From: DASRSS01 sp035656335
Lineage (GTDB): Bacteria > Actinomycetota > Actinomycetes > Mycobacteriales > Jatrophihabitantaceae
Direction: 5' to 3'
Assembly: GCA_035656335.1 (NCBI GenBank)
Contig: DASRSS010000306.1
Span: forward strand, 1 to 24,125
Length of the DNA stretch: 24,125 bases
In this document: one piece after another, positions 1-8,378 of the stretch
Layout: each line of letters begins with the position of its first letter
How positions within the stretch are numbered: the first letter of the stretch is position 1
The notes under the pieces: generated by a model
Told to the model about the DNA's origin: nothing
What the model saw: only the letters and a program-made list of their open reading frames with translations
The model's database searches: none
Made by a program: the position numbers and the translations under genes

Positions 1-1424
1 AGCGGGGTCACGACGCGCACCTGGACGAGGTCGTCGCGCGAGACGAGCACCTTGGTGTGCTTACCGAAGACGGCAGCGTCGACGCGAAGGTCGTACAGGC
101 CGCGGACCATCGCGGGTACCACTCCCGGGCTCGCCGAGCCGACGCGGAGCGGGAATCCCCTGCCGTCCGGTCCGGTGATCCACACGCTGGAGCCGACCCC
201 GGAACCGAAGAGCGCGTCGCGAACGGCGACTCGGACCCGGAAGACCGAAAGCGCCACGTACCACGCCCGGCCCGCGTTCGGGCTGTACCGCTGCTTGCCG
301 GCGAACACCGCGTCGCCGCCGTCGAAGCGGACCGCCGACACGGACCAGGTCACCGGTCGGGTCTGCCAGTGCCCGGCGACCTCGGTCGCGATCGACTCCG
401 GCAGGCTGACCGGGTCGCGAACCTGCCGCCCCGTCAACGTGATCATCGGACCGCCGCCGCTCAGGTCCACCTGCTGCACGCGGTTCGCCGGGACCTTCTC
501 GCCGAGCAGATCGACGAACCGCAACCTGACGTCGCGGCGCACCTCGAGGGCCGCGATCAGCCGACGTTGGTGCAGGGCACCAGGCGGCAGCTTGCTCACC
601 CGCAGCAGCGACACGCTGACCGGGCCGGCCGCCGCGCTCCCGAGTTGCAGCCGGTGGTCAACGTTGTTCAGGTCGCTCACCGCCACCCGTGCGCTGCCGT
701 TCGGTCCGGTCGTCACGGTGGCGCCGCCGAGCGTGAAGGTGACGCCCGCGGTTGCCGGGACCGTGCCGATGTCGACGGTGCCGCGCACGGGTTGCAGCCG
801 CACCCGCCATCGCTCATGGTCGAACGGGTCGAAGCGCGGCCCCGCGGTGGTCAACGCGATGCCGGGCGCGCCCATCGCTCGATCGACGGACCAGGTGACG
901 TGCTGGGTGGTGAGCACGCCGTTCGTCAGGCGGGTACGCCGCGCCAGGAGCCGGACGCGACGGGTCCGCGTCGGGTTCACGTCGAGGACCTGCCCGGCGA
1001 CGGAGTGCAGCTGGAGCAGCCGGACCGAGTCGACCGCGACACCGGTCGTCCCCGGCTGGACGTTCAGCCGCACGGCGGACGTAATGTCGAGACCGACCAT
1101 CAGGTTGCTCCGCCGCGCGATCGTGTGCGGGAGCGGGTGAACCTTGCTGATCGCGAGCGTCGTCGTCGGGTCGAGCCGGGACGAGGCCAGCGACACCGTG
1201 TCGGCGATGCCGTTGAGGTCCGGTACCCACAGCGCGGCGCTGCCGCCGACGTCGGTGGTCACGACGCTGCCGTTGACGGCGAGGCGCACCCCCGCGAGAG
1301 CGGGAACGGTCTGCAGGGATACCGTCCCGCCGGTGTCGGACGCGGAAGCCCGGGACGGGAACCCGGCTCCTGTTCCCACCAGCAAAGCCGCGGCGGCCGC
1401 GCAGGCGAAGCGCTTGTAGCTCAT
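1..1424 (-). CDS. Secreted protein with two tandem ~180-residue repeats (3' end beyond the window)
   Basis: The reading frame is open for 474 codons from ATG at 1424 down to the left edge, with no stop in my codon-by-codon reading; the C-terminus lies outside the window. The N-terminus (MSYKRFACAAAAALLVGTGA, ending around SRASA) is a Sec signal peptide, so the product is exported. The mature part is an internal duplication. GTVSLQTVPALAG at residue 33 recurs as GTVDIGTVPATAG at residue 215, and VTWSV recurs at 176 and 358, both at an offset of 182. Each repeat resembles a beta-rich extracellular domain. A further segment from about residue 388 may be a divergent third unit. The ATG overlaps the TGA of the upstream GT39 gene (ATGA), so translation is probably coupled. 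I recognise no named family. The role is inferred only from context: a cell-surface protein and possible glycosylation target. Confidence 0.85.
   Translation of the reverse strand, partial: MSYKRFACAAAAALLVGTGAGFPSRASASDTGGTVSLQTVPALAGVRLAVNGSVVTTDVGGSAALWVPDLNGIADTVSLASSRLDPTTTLAISKVHPLPHTIARRSNLMVGLDITSAVRLNVQPGTTGVAVDSVRLLQLHSVAGQVLDVNPTRTRRVRLLARRTRLTNGVLTTQHVTWSVDRAMGAPGIALTTAGPRFDPFDHERWRVRLQPVRGTVDIGTVPATAGVTFTLGGATVTTGPNGSARVAVSDLNNVDHRLQLGSAAAGPVSVSLLRVSKLPPGALHQRRLIAALEVRRDVRLRFVDLLGEKVPANRVQQVDLSGGGPMITLTGRQVRDPVSLPESIATEVAGHWQTRPVTWSVSAVRFDGGDAVFAGKQRYSPNAGRAWYVALSVFRVRVAVRDALFGSGVGSSVWITGPDGRGFPLRVGSASPGVVPAMVRGLYDLRVDAAVFGKHTKVLVSRDDLVQVRVVTP
279..1328 (-). repeat. Internal protein-level duplication, period 182 residues
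   Basis: Residues 33 to about 200 (1328 down to about 825) and 215 to about 382 (782 down to about 279) of the secreted protein align at a near-constant offset. Shared marks are GTVxxxTVPAxAGV, a VTT element followed by GSA, DLN, VRL and VTWSV. Nucleotide identity is low, so the duplication is old. Confidence 0.75.
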
Positions 1425-3190
1425 CGCCGACCACCCCGGAAGATCGGGCGGCGCCGCCGGCCCGTCGGTCCACGGCGGCCGCTCAGTGCGGCCCAGCCGA
1501 TGGATGCCAGCGCGACCAGAATCGCGGCGGCATAGCCGAGGTAGAGCACGAGCCTGTTCGGTTGACGGATCGCCGGCTGCGTCGCCTGCGCTGGTGCACG
1601 AGCTGCGGCGGATGCCGACGGCGTCACCTTGTAGACGACCACCAGGCGCGCTCCGTTGTGGTCGCGCTGCACGAAGACGGGCCGCCCGTCGAAGCGCTCG
1701 GCGAGCGTGACGGCGCGGTTGCCGAAGTATGTCGAGCGCCGCGCCGAGTAGGTGTCCCAGACGACGTACTGGAACTGCCCCGTGCGCAGCGCGGCGTCGG
1801 CGTTGCGCACGGGCTGGTACGACGGGTTGCGGTGCAGCGGGTTGGGGCTCACGGACAGCCCGTCCGCCACGCGGCCGCTGTAGTACTCGATCAGGTTCGC
1901 CATCGACGGCCCGATCGTGAGCAGCCGCGCGTCCGCCGGCAGGTTCGCGGCGACCCACCGTCCGGTCTCGCGTCCGCCCGGCGTGCCACTAGCACCCGCC
2001 AGACCCGCAGTCGGCTGGCGGGTCAGGTCACGCACCGCGGGGACGAGCAGCGACGCGGCGCACAGAACCGCGACCGCGACTACCGCGACGCGCCCGACGA
2101 TGGGCCGGGCCGACGGCAGGGGCCGCGCCAGCGCGCGCCCTGCCAGCAGCGCCGCCGCCGGTGTGCACAGCAGAAGGTACGAGAAGCCCTTGACCGGCCA
2201 TACCTCGAAGAACACGAAGGGCACGACGATCCAGGACAGCAGCAACGTCGCCCGCCAGTCGAACGCACCGCGCCGGAACAGGCCGCCGGCGGCCACCGCC
2301 AGCAGGAAGTAGCCGACGGAGCTGCCGACGCTGGTCAGGTAGAACGTCAGGCTGTGATTGGGCGTTCGGCTGAGCTGCCAGAGCAGATACGAGTCCGAGG
2401 TCCGCGATCCACCCGCGAGGGCCGTCAGCATCGGGTAGCTCAGCGCGAGCAGTACCGCCAACGCAGCACCGAGCAGCGGGAACCGGACCGGGCGCCACTG
2501 CCGACTGCTCAACGCGAGAAAGACGAAACCCGAACCGAGCAGGACGATCGCGGTTTCCTTCGACAGCGCCGCGAGGCCGAGGCATCCGCCGGCGGCGATC
2601 AACCAGCGTCCGCGTGAGGTCCGCGCGGCAACCGCGAGGCAGATGAGCGATCCGGTCGAGAAGAACGTCATCGGACCGTCCAACATGATCTCGCGGCTGA
2701 TCGTCATGTGGTACGGCATCACCGCGAGCAGCAATGCGGCGACTGCACCCGTGCGGCCGTCGTACAGCACCCGCCCCAGGATGTAGACAAGGACTACCGT
2801 CCCCAGCCCGAACGCCGCGCCGACGTAGCGACCGGCGCTGTCAGGAACGCCGTGCAGGTAGAACGGCGAAAGGGTCACCTGCATCAGCAGCGGATGCGCC
2901 CGCACGACCGGGAACATCGAAGTGAAGTGCGGATTGCCCGCCAGCGAGGCCGACTGTGCCGCGTACACGGCCTCGTCGCTGTTCAGCCCGATGCCTCCGA
3001 GGTTCACGAAGCGAAGGACTGCCCCCACTGCGACTGCTGCCGCCAACACCGCGGACTCGACGTGTCTCGACCGCGGGCTGTTGAGGGCCGCCGCCGCACG
3101 TGGGGGGGACGATACGGCGGCGGCGACCGGTGATGGGCCCTTGGGCCGCAAGAGGAATGTGCCGTCCACTGCGTTCGATCCCATCCTCAT
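1421..3190 (-). CDS. GT39/ArnT/PMT-type integral-membrane glycosyltransferase
   Basis: A 589-residue polytopic membrane protein with about 10-12 hydrophobic segments. Its layout is that of the GT-C fold family containing ArnT and protein O-mannosyltransferases, which use polyprenyl-phosphate sugars outside the membrane. The first external loop carries the acidic pair in LNSDEAVYA (D72, E73), the expected catalytic/metal-binding site. SREIMLDGPMTFF (about 165-177), SKETAIVLL (210-218) and GFSYLLLCTPAAALLAG (335-351) match conserved family positions. A soluble domain (about 395-525) and a last helix (about 547-569) with a very Arg-rich tail follow. ATG at 3190 overlaps the TGA of the metallophosphoesterase gene (ATGA); ATG at 3184 is an alternative. 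The 3' end overlaps the next gene, also ATGA. The upstream glycosyltransferase-GtrA protein could supply its lipid-linked sugar donor. Donor and acceptor are unknown. Confidence 0.9.
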   Translation of the reverse strand: MRMGSNAVDGTFLLRPKGPSPVAAAVSSPPRAAAALNSPRSRHVESAVLAAAVAVGAVLRFVNLGGIGLNSDEAVYAAQSASLAGNPHFTSMFPVVRAHPLLMQVTLSPFYLHGVPDSAGRYVGAAFGLGTVVLVYILGRVLYDGRTGAVAALLLAVMPYHMTISREIMLDGPMTFFSTGSLICLAVAARTSRGRWLIAAGGCLGLAALSKETAIVLLGSGFVFLALSSRQWRPVRFPLLGAALAVLLALSYPMLTALAGGSRTSDSYLLWQLSRTPNHSLTFYLTSVGSSVGYFLLAVAAGGLFRRGAFDWRATLLLSWIVVPFVFFEVWPVKGFSYLLLCTPAAALLAGRALARPLPSARPIVGRVAVVAVAVLCAASLLVPAVRDLTRQPTAGLAGASGTPGGRETGRWVAANLPADARLLTIGPSMANLIEYYSGRVADGLSVSPNPLHRNPSYQPVRNADAALRTGQFQYVVWDTYSARRSTYFGNRAVTLAERFDGRPVFVQRDHNGARLVVVYKVTPSASAAARAPAQATQPAIRQPNRLVLYLGYAAAILVALASIGWAALSGRRGPTGRRRRPIFRGGRR

Positions 3191-5766
3191 GGAAGTCCAA
3201 TCGTGGCGGCACTGCCGACGGGACCGAGCCGGCTGGTGCCGAAGGCCGCGGCGTCGAATACCACGTCGTAGGTGCGACCGGTCTGCGTCTCGCCGATCTG
3301 CATCGCCCCGATGGGTGCGCCGCCGGTGTCGATCCCCGTGCTGGACAGCGCGCCGACCAAGGAGTTGTCGAGCCAGATCTGGATAGCGCCGGACGCAGTG
3401 CCCGAGCTGCTGTCGGCGAGCCTGCGCAGCTCGAGCGAGTGCCAGCCGGTTCCCGGCACGACGCTGCTGGTGGAGCTCGTCCCGAGCGCGTCGTTGTGGT
3501 ACCCGAGGCGGCCGGTGGCGTCGACGTACACGTAGCCGAGCGACGCCCCGCTCGAATCGCGCAGCCGCAGCAGGTTCACCTGACTGGATTGCGCGACGAT
3601 GTCGAACGCCACACGCGCGTAGCCGTCCGGGTACGTCGCCGGCAAGGTCTCCTTCGCGTAGGTGGCCCCCGTAGTCGTGTTGCCCTCGGCGGCGAAGGTG
3701 CCGTCGTCCACGATCGAGCGCTCCACGACCAGCCCGCGGTGGCTCGTCCATGCCGAGAGGTCCCCGGACTCGAAGCCGTCGCTGAAGACCGCGCCGGACG
3801 CGGTGGGCGTCCTGACCGACACCGGCCCGGCGGGAGCCGACTCGTTGCCGGCCGCGTCGAGCGCGGTCACCAAGTACGCGTGCGTCGAGCCCACGCTCAC
3901 CGAGTCGGACGCGCTGGTCACCAGGCCGACCGTCTGGGAGAGCGTGCCGTCGCGGTAGATCCGGTACCCCACGAGGTCGGCGGCACCACCTGGCGCCGTC
4001 CAGGTCAGGTCGACTTCGAACGGCGAGGGAGTGGTAGCGCTGAGGCCGGACGGTGAAGGCGGGGGCGCCGTGTCCACGGTGAATGTGGCCGTCGCGGGGC
4101 TGGCGTCGGTCAGTCCGCCGACCGTTGCCGCGACGGCGAACGTGTGCTGCTGCGAGGTGAGCCCGGAGTACGTGACCGGGCTCGTGCACGGGGTCGCGGT
4201 GCCCCCGTCCAGGCTGCACGCGAACGTGGCGCTGTCGTCCGTCGCGTGGAAAGTGAACGTCGCGGTGGTGTTGTTCGAGACGCCGGTCGGCCCACTGTCG
4301 ATATAGGTATCTGGCGGTACGGCGAAGTTGTACGTCTGCACGTCGAACGTGTCGCCCAGCGAATCGGTCGGTGCGACGGTCACCTGGGTGCCGGCGACGG
4401 TGACCTTCAAGAAGTGATAGACGGCCGCGGCCGCCACCGGTCTCGGTGCCGCGCCGCACGACGAACCCGTGAGGCGTGTGGGCGACCAGCCGATGCCATA
4501 GGCGTCGAAGGCGCTGCACGGACCGACCGGTTCGAGGGTTCCGCCGCCACCACCGGTGACGTACGTGATCGGCATGCCCGTGGCGCTCGGCAGGTTCCGC
4601 TCGTAGATGTGTGCGTGCCCGTTGAAGACGATGTTCACGCCGTACTTGGCCAGCAGCCCCTCGAGGTTCGCCGGGCCCTGCAAGTACGTGTCGGACGACT
4701 CCGTGTGGTTGTCGGAGTACAGCGGGTAGTGCGAGAACGCGAACTTCAACTGGCTCGTATGGCTCTGCAGATCGTTGAGCAGCCACTGGTACTCGGGATC
4801 GCCAGGAGCGAAGTGCGCCGCTGCGTCGTTCGCGTACGGGGTGGCCGTGCCGCGGTTGGTGTCTCCCCACGCGGAGTCGAGCATGTAGATCCGTACGTTG
4901 CCGGCATCGAAGGCGTACCACTCGCTGGCGTAGTTCGACGACGCAGTGTTGTTGACGCAGCAGTACACGTCGTTCTGATAGCGGCCCCCGGACGTCGAAA
5001 CGGCACGCGCCTGCGTCCACGTCGTGATGTCGGTGTGGGACGTGCCGGACAGGCCGTGGTTGCCTGCCGCGGTGAAGATCGGTGTGGTCGACGCCGGGAC
5101 CGTCCAGAAGTTGGGGCCGAAGATCGCGCTGGTCGAGGCTCCGGTCTGCTGCAGGTCTCCGTAGTTGATCTGGTTACCGTTCGGGTACCCGTTGTCGCCG
5201 ACCGTGACCGCGAAACGCGCCCCGCTCGCCGCGATCTGCGCCATCAGGTTCGCCTGGTCAGGGTTGGTGCCGCTGCTGTCGACCAGTCCCCAGTCACCCA
5301 GGACGTCGAACGTGAACGGCGTCGTGGACCCGACGGGCACCTGTGTGGTGAAGCGCGGCGAGGCGTTCGTCCCGAGCAGGTCGGTTCCCTTCAGGTACAC
5401 GCGGTAGCAGTACGTCCCGTCGGCGGGCAGGTCGACCTCGGCCGTCCACTGGTATTCACGGACGGTTCCCACGCTGATCGCGGTCCGGCTCGCCGCGACG
5501 GAAACGCTGGGCGTGCACGAGCCGGACGCCCCGACCTGGCCGTACTCGATGTTCCCGGAGGTCGCCGAGCGGTCGGTCGCGTAGTTGATCGCGACGTGCC
5601 GGCCGACGAGGTCGGTCAGGTACGGGGCACGGGTCAGGTGCGAGTTGTAGCCGGTGGGGCCTGCGGTCGCCGGGCCGGCGAACGTGAGCATCAGCGCGAC
5701 CAGTCCGCCGCCGCACGCGACGAGCCACCGAACTTGACGAGGTCGCGGTGACCTCAAACGGGTCAT
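3187..5766 (-). CDS. Secreted purple-acid-phosphatase-like metallophosphoesterase with Ig, Fn3 and LamG-like modules
   Basis: An 859-residue exported protein with a signal peptide ending near GPATA. Order: PAP-type N-terminal beta domain (about 45-145), calcineurin-like phosphoesterase domain (about 150-410), Ig-like repeat (about 490-565), Fn3 (about 567-652), and a C-terminal concanavalin/LamG-like domain opening with FSDGFESGDLSAW. The metal-site motifs are all present: GDWG (D158), GDNGY (D191, Y194), GNH (N236, H237), FSHYP (H346) and GHAH (H384, H386). It is therefore probably an active dinuclear phosphatase or phosphodiesterase outside the cell; its substrate is unknown. I chose ATG 5766, five bases after the upstream stop. 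TTG at 5775, overlapping that stop, would add three residues, and neither has a clear ribosome site. The Ser/Thr-rich C-terminal modules could be glycosylated by the GT39 enzyme encoded next, but that is inference. Confidence 0.92.
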   Translation of the reverse strand: MTRLRSPRPRQVRWLVACGGGLVALMLTFAGPATAGPTGYNSHLTRAPYLTDLVGRHVAINYATDRSATSGNIEYGQVGASGSCTPSVSVAASRTAISVGTVREYQWTAEVDLPADGTYCYRVYLKGTDLLGTNASPRFTTQVPVGSTTPFTFDVLGDWGLVDSSGTNPDQANLMAQIAASGARFAVTVGDNGYPNGNQINYGDLQQTGASTSAIFGPNFWTVPASTTPIFTAAGNHGLSGTSHTDITTWTQARAVSTSGGRYQNDVYCCVNNTASSNYASEWYAFDAGNVRIYMLDSAWGDTNRGTATPYANDAAAHFAPGDPEYQWLLNDLQSHTSQLKFAFSHYPLYSDNHTESSDTYLQGPANLEGLLAKYGVNIVFNGHAHIYERNLPSATGMPITYVTGGGGGTLEPVGPCSAFDAYGIGWSPTRLTGSSCGAAPRPVAAAAVYHFLKVTVAGTQVTVAPTDSLGDTFDVQTYNFAVPPDTYIDSGPTGVSNNTTATFTFHATDDSATFACSLDGGTATPCTSPVTYSGLTSQQHTFAVAATVGGLTDASPATATFTVDTAPPPSPSGLSATTPSPFEVDLTWTAPGGAADLVGYRIYRDGTLSQTVGLVTSASDSVSVGSTHAYLVTALDAAGNESAPAGPVSVRTPTASGAVFSDGFESGDLSAWTSHRGLVVERSIVDDGTFAAEGNTTTGATYAKETLPATYPDGYARVAFDIVAQSSQVNLLRLRDSSGASLGYVYVDATGRLGYHNDALGTSSTSSVVPGTGWHSLELRRLADSSSGTASGAIQIWLDNSLVGALSSTGIDTGGAPIGAMQIGETQTGRTYDVVFDAAAFGTSRLGPVGSAATIGLP

Positions 5767-5771
5767 CGGAC

Positions 5772-8159
5772 TCAACCGGATTCGGCGACGGCCGCGTGCT
5801 GCTGCAGCAGCCGTTCGACGACGCGATCGTCGGCGCGCGCCGTGCTGCTGCTTCGGGTGAGCTGCGGGATGTGATCGGCCCAGGTGAAGTCCGGGGTGGC
5901 CAGCCGCCGGGCACGGACGCCCAGGATCGCGCTGCTCAAGATCGACCGCTCCTGCGCCCGCAGCTCCTCGTAGGCCGATCCCCCGACGACCAACGCGGGC
6001 GCGAAGTACCGGAACGGCGGGAAGCCGTACGCGTCATCGGTGTTCGCGATCAGCTCGTCGACCAGTCCGGACGGTTCGATCGGGCTCAACCGGAACTGGT
6101 CCCGTTCGATGATGAACAGCTGCTCGATGTGCACCGAGGTGGTGTGCATGCACGGCACCAGCCGATCCACCGCGTATTTCGGCGGCGGCACGGCGAACTG
6201 GGTCAGCGCGTTCAGGCTCATGATGGGCACGTTCATCTCGCCCAGGCGCGCCCCGATGCTCCGTCCCTCCTTCGAGTGCAGCCGGCTCTGGATCCGCAGC
6301 CGCCGCCACTCCCTGGCGGTGAGGTCGCCGGCGTTGACCGAGCGCAGCGTGTGCTGGCTGATCGTCAACGGCTTCGGGTAGCAGAGGGCCTTGCCGTTCG
6401 CATCGACAATCGTCATGTCGTCCGAGAGGAACCGGCTCGGGTTCTCGCGCAGTAGCCGCAAGATGGTTCCGGTCTTGCCCGTGTCGGTTAGCGCGGAGAT
6501 GAGGACACCGTGCCCGTCGAGTTCGAGGCACGCCGAGTGCAGCAGCATGTAGCCGCGGCTGACCAGGATGAACCGGAGCAAGGCCTCGACGACGTTCGTG
6601 TACAGCACGTGCGGCGAGCGCACCAGCAACGGGCCGACGACTACCTTGACGCCATCGGTCATGTCGACGTGGAAGTCGGACCCGAGACGCCCCAGGTGCT
6701 CTTCGTACGAGACGGCAGGGAACGCCGCGTACTGCGTGACCCTGGCCCGAGATCTGAAATGAGCGTTGCCGAAGTGGCCGCGCTGGATGCTGATGTCAAC
6801 CGGGCCGTCGACGTCGGTGCTGAAGGAATCCAGTTCCTTGAGCCGCACGATCGAGCCGATCGTCACGATGCCGTGGATGTCGTAGCGCCAGGGCATCGCC
6901 TGGTCACGGCAGCGGACCCGTGGGGCGGCGCTGTCGCGCAGGTCGACCGTGAGGTCCACGGGGCCGGATCGCGACGTCTGGCTGGAGACCACGGTCATCG
7001 AACTCCGGCGGGTGAACAGACAGCGGTCCGAGATGACGAAGCGCACCCCGAACGCGGCGACGAGCGTGGCGACATTCGCCAGCACGTAGTCGACACCGGC
7101 GTCGTGCACCAGCCAGGACAGCAGCGGCAACCGCGCCACCAGCACCGCGTTGTTGATCACGGCGAATCCGAGCAGGCGCAGCCACCAGCGGCGGTGCTTG
7201 GCGCCCGCGAAGACCAGCCGGTCGGCGAGTACGAAGTTCCAGACGGTCGACAGCTGTGTCGCCAGGGCGGCGCCGAGCAGCAACGGCGCGCCGAGCAGCC
7301 CCACCGCGATCCAGAGTCCCGCGCTGTTGACGGCGATGCCGGTCGCGCCCACGGCGGCGAACCCGGCCACTGTGCCGACCCGCTGGCTGTGCCTGCCGAA
7401 CACGCTGGCGAGCCGCAGGCTCATCAGCCGCCGCACGAACAGCACGCCCTCGCGCCACGACGCCTTGCTCTGCCCGCTGAGCCGGTCCTGGAACGTGTAC
7501 GGATACTCGGCGAGCCGCAACCGGGAGGACCTCGCCAACACCTCGAGCAGGATCTTGAAACCGTTCGGCTGTAGCCGGTCGAGCTGTACCGCGTCGAGAC
7601 GCACGGCGAAGAAGCCGCTCATCGGGTCGCTGCAGCCGCGAAGCCGTCGCGGGAACACCGCCTTGGCCAGACGCGTCGCCGAGCCCGACACCCAGGAGCG
7701 CGTTGTCGAGCCGAGTCCGTGCGCGCTGCCGGAACCGACGTAACGGCTTGCGATCACGACGTCCGCGTGCGCCTCGTCGCCAGTCGCGATCAGGTGGGGC
7801 ACCGCCTCCGGGGGATGCTGCAGGTCGCCGTCCATCACGACCGCCCAGCGCGCGGACGAGTCGCGCAGCCCGGCAAGAACCGCCGTGCCGAGCCCGCCGT
7901 CCCGATCCGCGGACGTCCGGTGCACCAGCAGCACCGGGTGCCCGGAGCGCATGCCGTACTCGGTGACCCGTTCCGGTGTGTCGTCGTCGCTGTCGTCGAC
8001 GAACAGGATCTCCGCATCGAGCGTTCCGAGCGCCGCATCGAGCCGGCGGACGATCGGTGCGATGTTCCCGGACTCGTTCCGAGTCGGGATCACCACGGTC
8101 ACGTCACGGGCTCGCGTGCGGATGCAGGCGCGGTCATCGATGTCGAACACGCTTCTCAC
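5772..8159 (-). CDS. Three-domain fusion: polyprenyl-phosphate glycosyltransferase (GT2) + GtrA + HPr-kinase-like P-loop domain
   Basis: A single 795-residue frame. Residues about 20-240 are a DPMS-type GT2 glycosyltransferase: VVIPTRNES, VMDGDLQHPPE (D110, D112), DPMSGFFAV and QDRLSGQSK. Such enzymes load a sugar onto polyprenyl phosphate at the cytoplasmic face. Residues about 262-385 form a four-helix GtrA domain, linked in known systems to moving the lipid-linked sugar across the membrane. After a linker, about 420-770 resembles HPr-kinase-like ATPases: LLHSACLEL, the P-loop-like SALTDTGKT (555-563) and FLSDDMTIV (577-585). The first Gly of a classical Walker A is absent. DPMS-GtrA fusions are common; the added kinase-like part is unusual as far as I know. 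It is the first gene of the minus-strand operon. The start is GTG at 8159, with GTG at 8150 an alternative behind a G-rich run. Confidence 0.92.
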   Translation of the reverse strand: MRSVFDIDDRACIRTRARDVTVVIPTRNESGNIAPIVRRLDAALGTLDAEILFVDDSDDDTPERVTEYGMRSGHPVLLVHRTSADRDGGLGTAVLAGLRDSSARWAVVMDGDLQHPPEAVPHLIATGDEAHADVVIASRYVGSGSAHGLGSTTRSWVSGSATRLAKAVFPRRLRGCSDPMSGFFAVRLDAVQLDRLQPNGFKILLEVLARSSRLRLAEYPYTFQDRLSGQSKASWREGVLFVRRLMSLRLASVFGRHSQRVGTVAGFAAVGATGIAVNSAGLWIAVGLLGAPLLLGAALATQLSTVWNFVLADRLVFAGAKHRRWWLRLLGFAVINNAVLVARLPLLSWLVHDAGVDYVLANVATLVAAFGVRFVISDRCLFTRRSSMTVVSSQTSRSGPVDLTVDLRDSAAPRVRCRDQAMPWRYDIHGIVTIGSIVRLKELDSFSTDVDGPVDISIQRGHFGNAHFRSRARVTQYAAFPAVSYEEHLGRLGSDFHVDMTDGVKVVVGPLLVRSPHVLYTNVVEALLRFILVSRGYMLLHSACLELDGHGVLISALTDTGKTGTILRLLRENPSRFLSDDMTIVDANGKALCYPKPLTISQHTLRSVNAGDLTAREWRRLRIQSRLHSKEGRSIGARLGEMNVPIMSLNALTQFAVPPPKYAVDRLVPCMHTTSVHIEQLFIIERDQFRLSPIEPSGLVDELIANTDDAYGFPPFRYFAPALVVGGSAYEELRAQERSILSSAILGVRARRLATPDFTWADHIPQLTRSSSTARADDRVVERLLQQHAAVAESG

Positions 8160-8378
8160 CCCCCAGGAGGACTACGTAGCCGTCACGGCCGGCGCGTTGT
8201 CATCTCGGAAGCGTGGCCGGGTCCTCCGGCGAAGTAATCATGCAAACTGCGCACGACCGCTACGCCATCTGCGCGATGGGCGATCCTCCACTCCGGGGTC
8301 CAATCTCTCCGGGCGGCATCGGTGTCAGCCGCGTGGCTCCTGCCTGAGTCACCGACAGCAACCACAACGGAGGGTCAG
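8160..8378. promoter_or_regulatory. Divergent intergenic region between the glycosylation operon and the choice-of-anchor P gene
   Basis: These 219 bases must hold the start signals for both the minus-strand operon and the plus-strand secreted protein. I see a hairpin at 8263-8282 (CGCCATC, loop, GATGGGCG with one bulge) and a direct repeat CTGCGC at 8247 and 8269. I see no -35/-10 pair I trust and no recognisable riboswitch. The region is assigned by position only. Confidence 0.4.
8369..8374 (+). promoter_or_regulatory. Ribosome binding site fixing the start at 8379
   Basis: GGAGGG lies four bases before the ATG at 8379. It places the start directly before an Arg-rich signal peptide and rejects the longer in-frame start at 8322. 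Confidence 0.75.

Noticed and set aside
57..1535. Long plus-strand open frame opposite the secreted repeat protein
   Set aside because: It is the exact antisense frame of a minus-strand gene with a signal peptide and duplicated domains. Its translation is rich in Arg, Pro and Gly with no domain.
3191..5020. N-terminal extension of the GT39 gene frame to 5020
   Set aside because: The extension lies wholly inside the metallophosphoesterase gene in another frame and reads as Arg-rich nonsense. The ATGA overlap at 3190 gives the real start.
8247..8274. Direct repeat CTGCGC with 22-base spacing as an operator
   Set aside because: Six-base GC-rich repeats are expected by chance here, and no symmetry supports an operator.
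8220..8340. Possible c-di-GMP-type riboswitch before the choice-of-anchor P gene
   Set aside because: GCAAAC and a nearby hairpin caught the eye, but the conserved GACGCAAAGC-like element and GNRA loop arrangement are missing.
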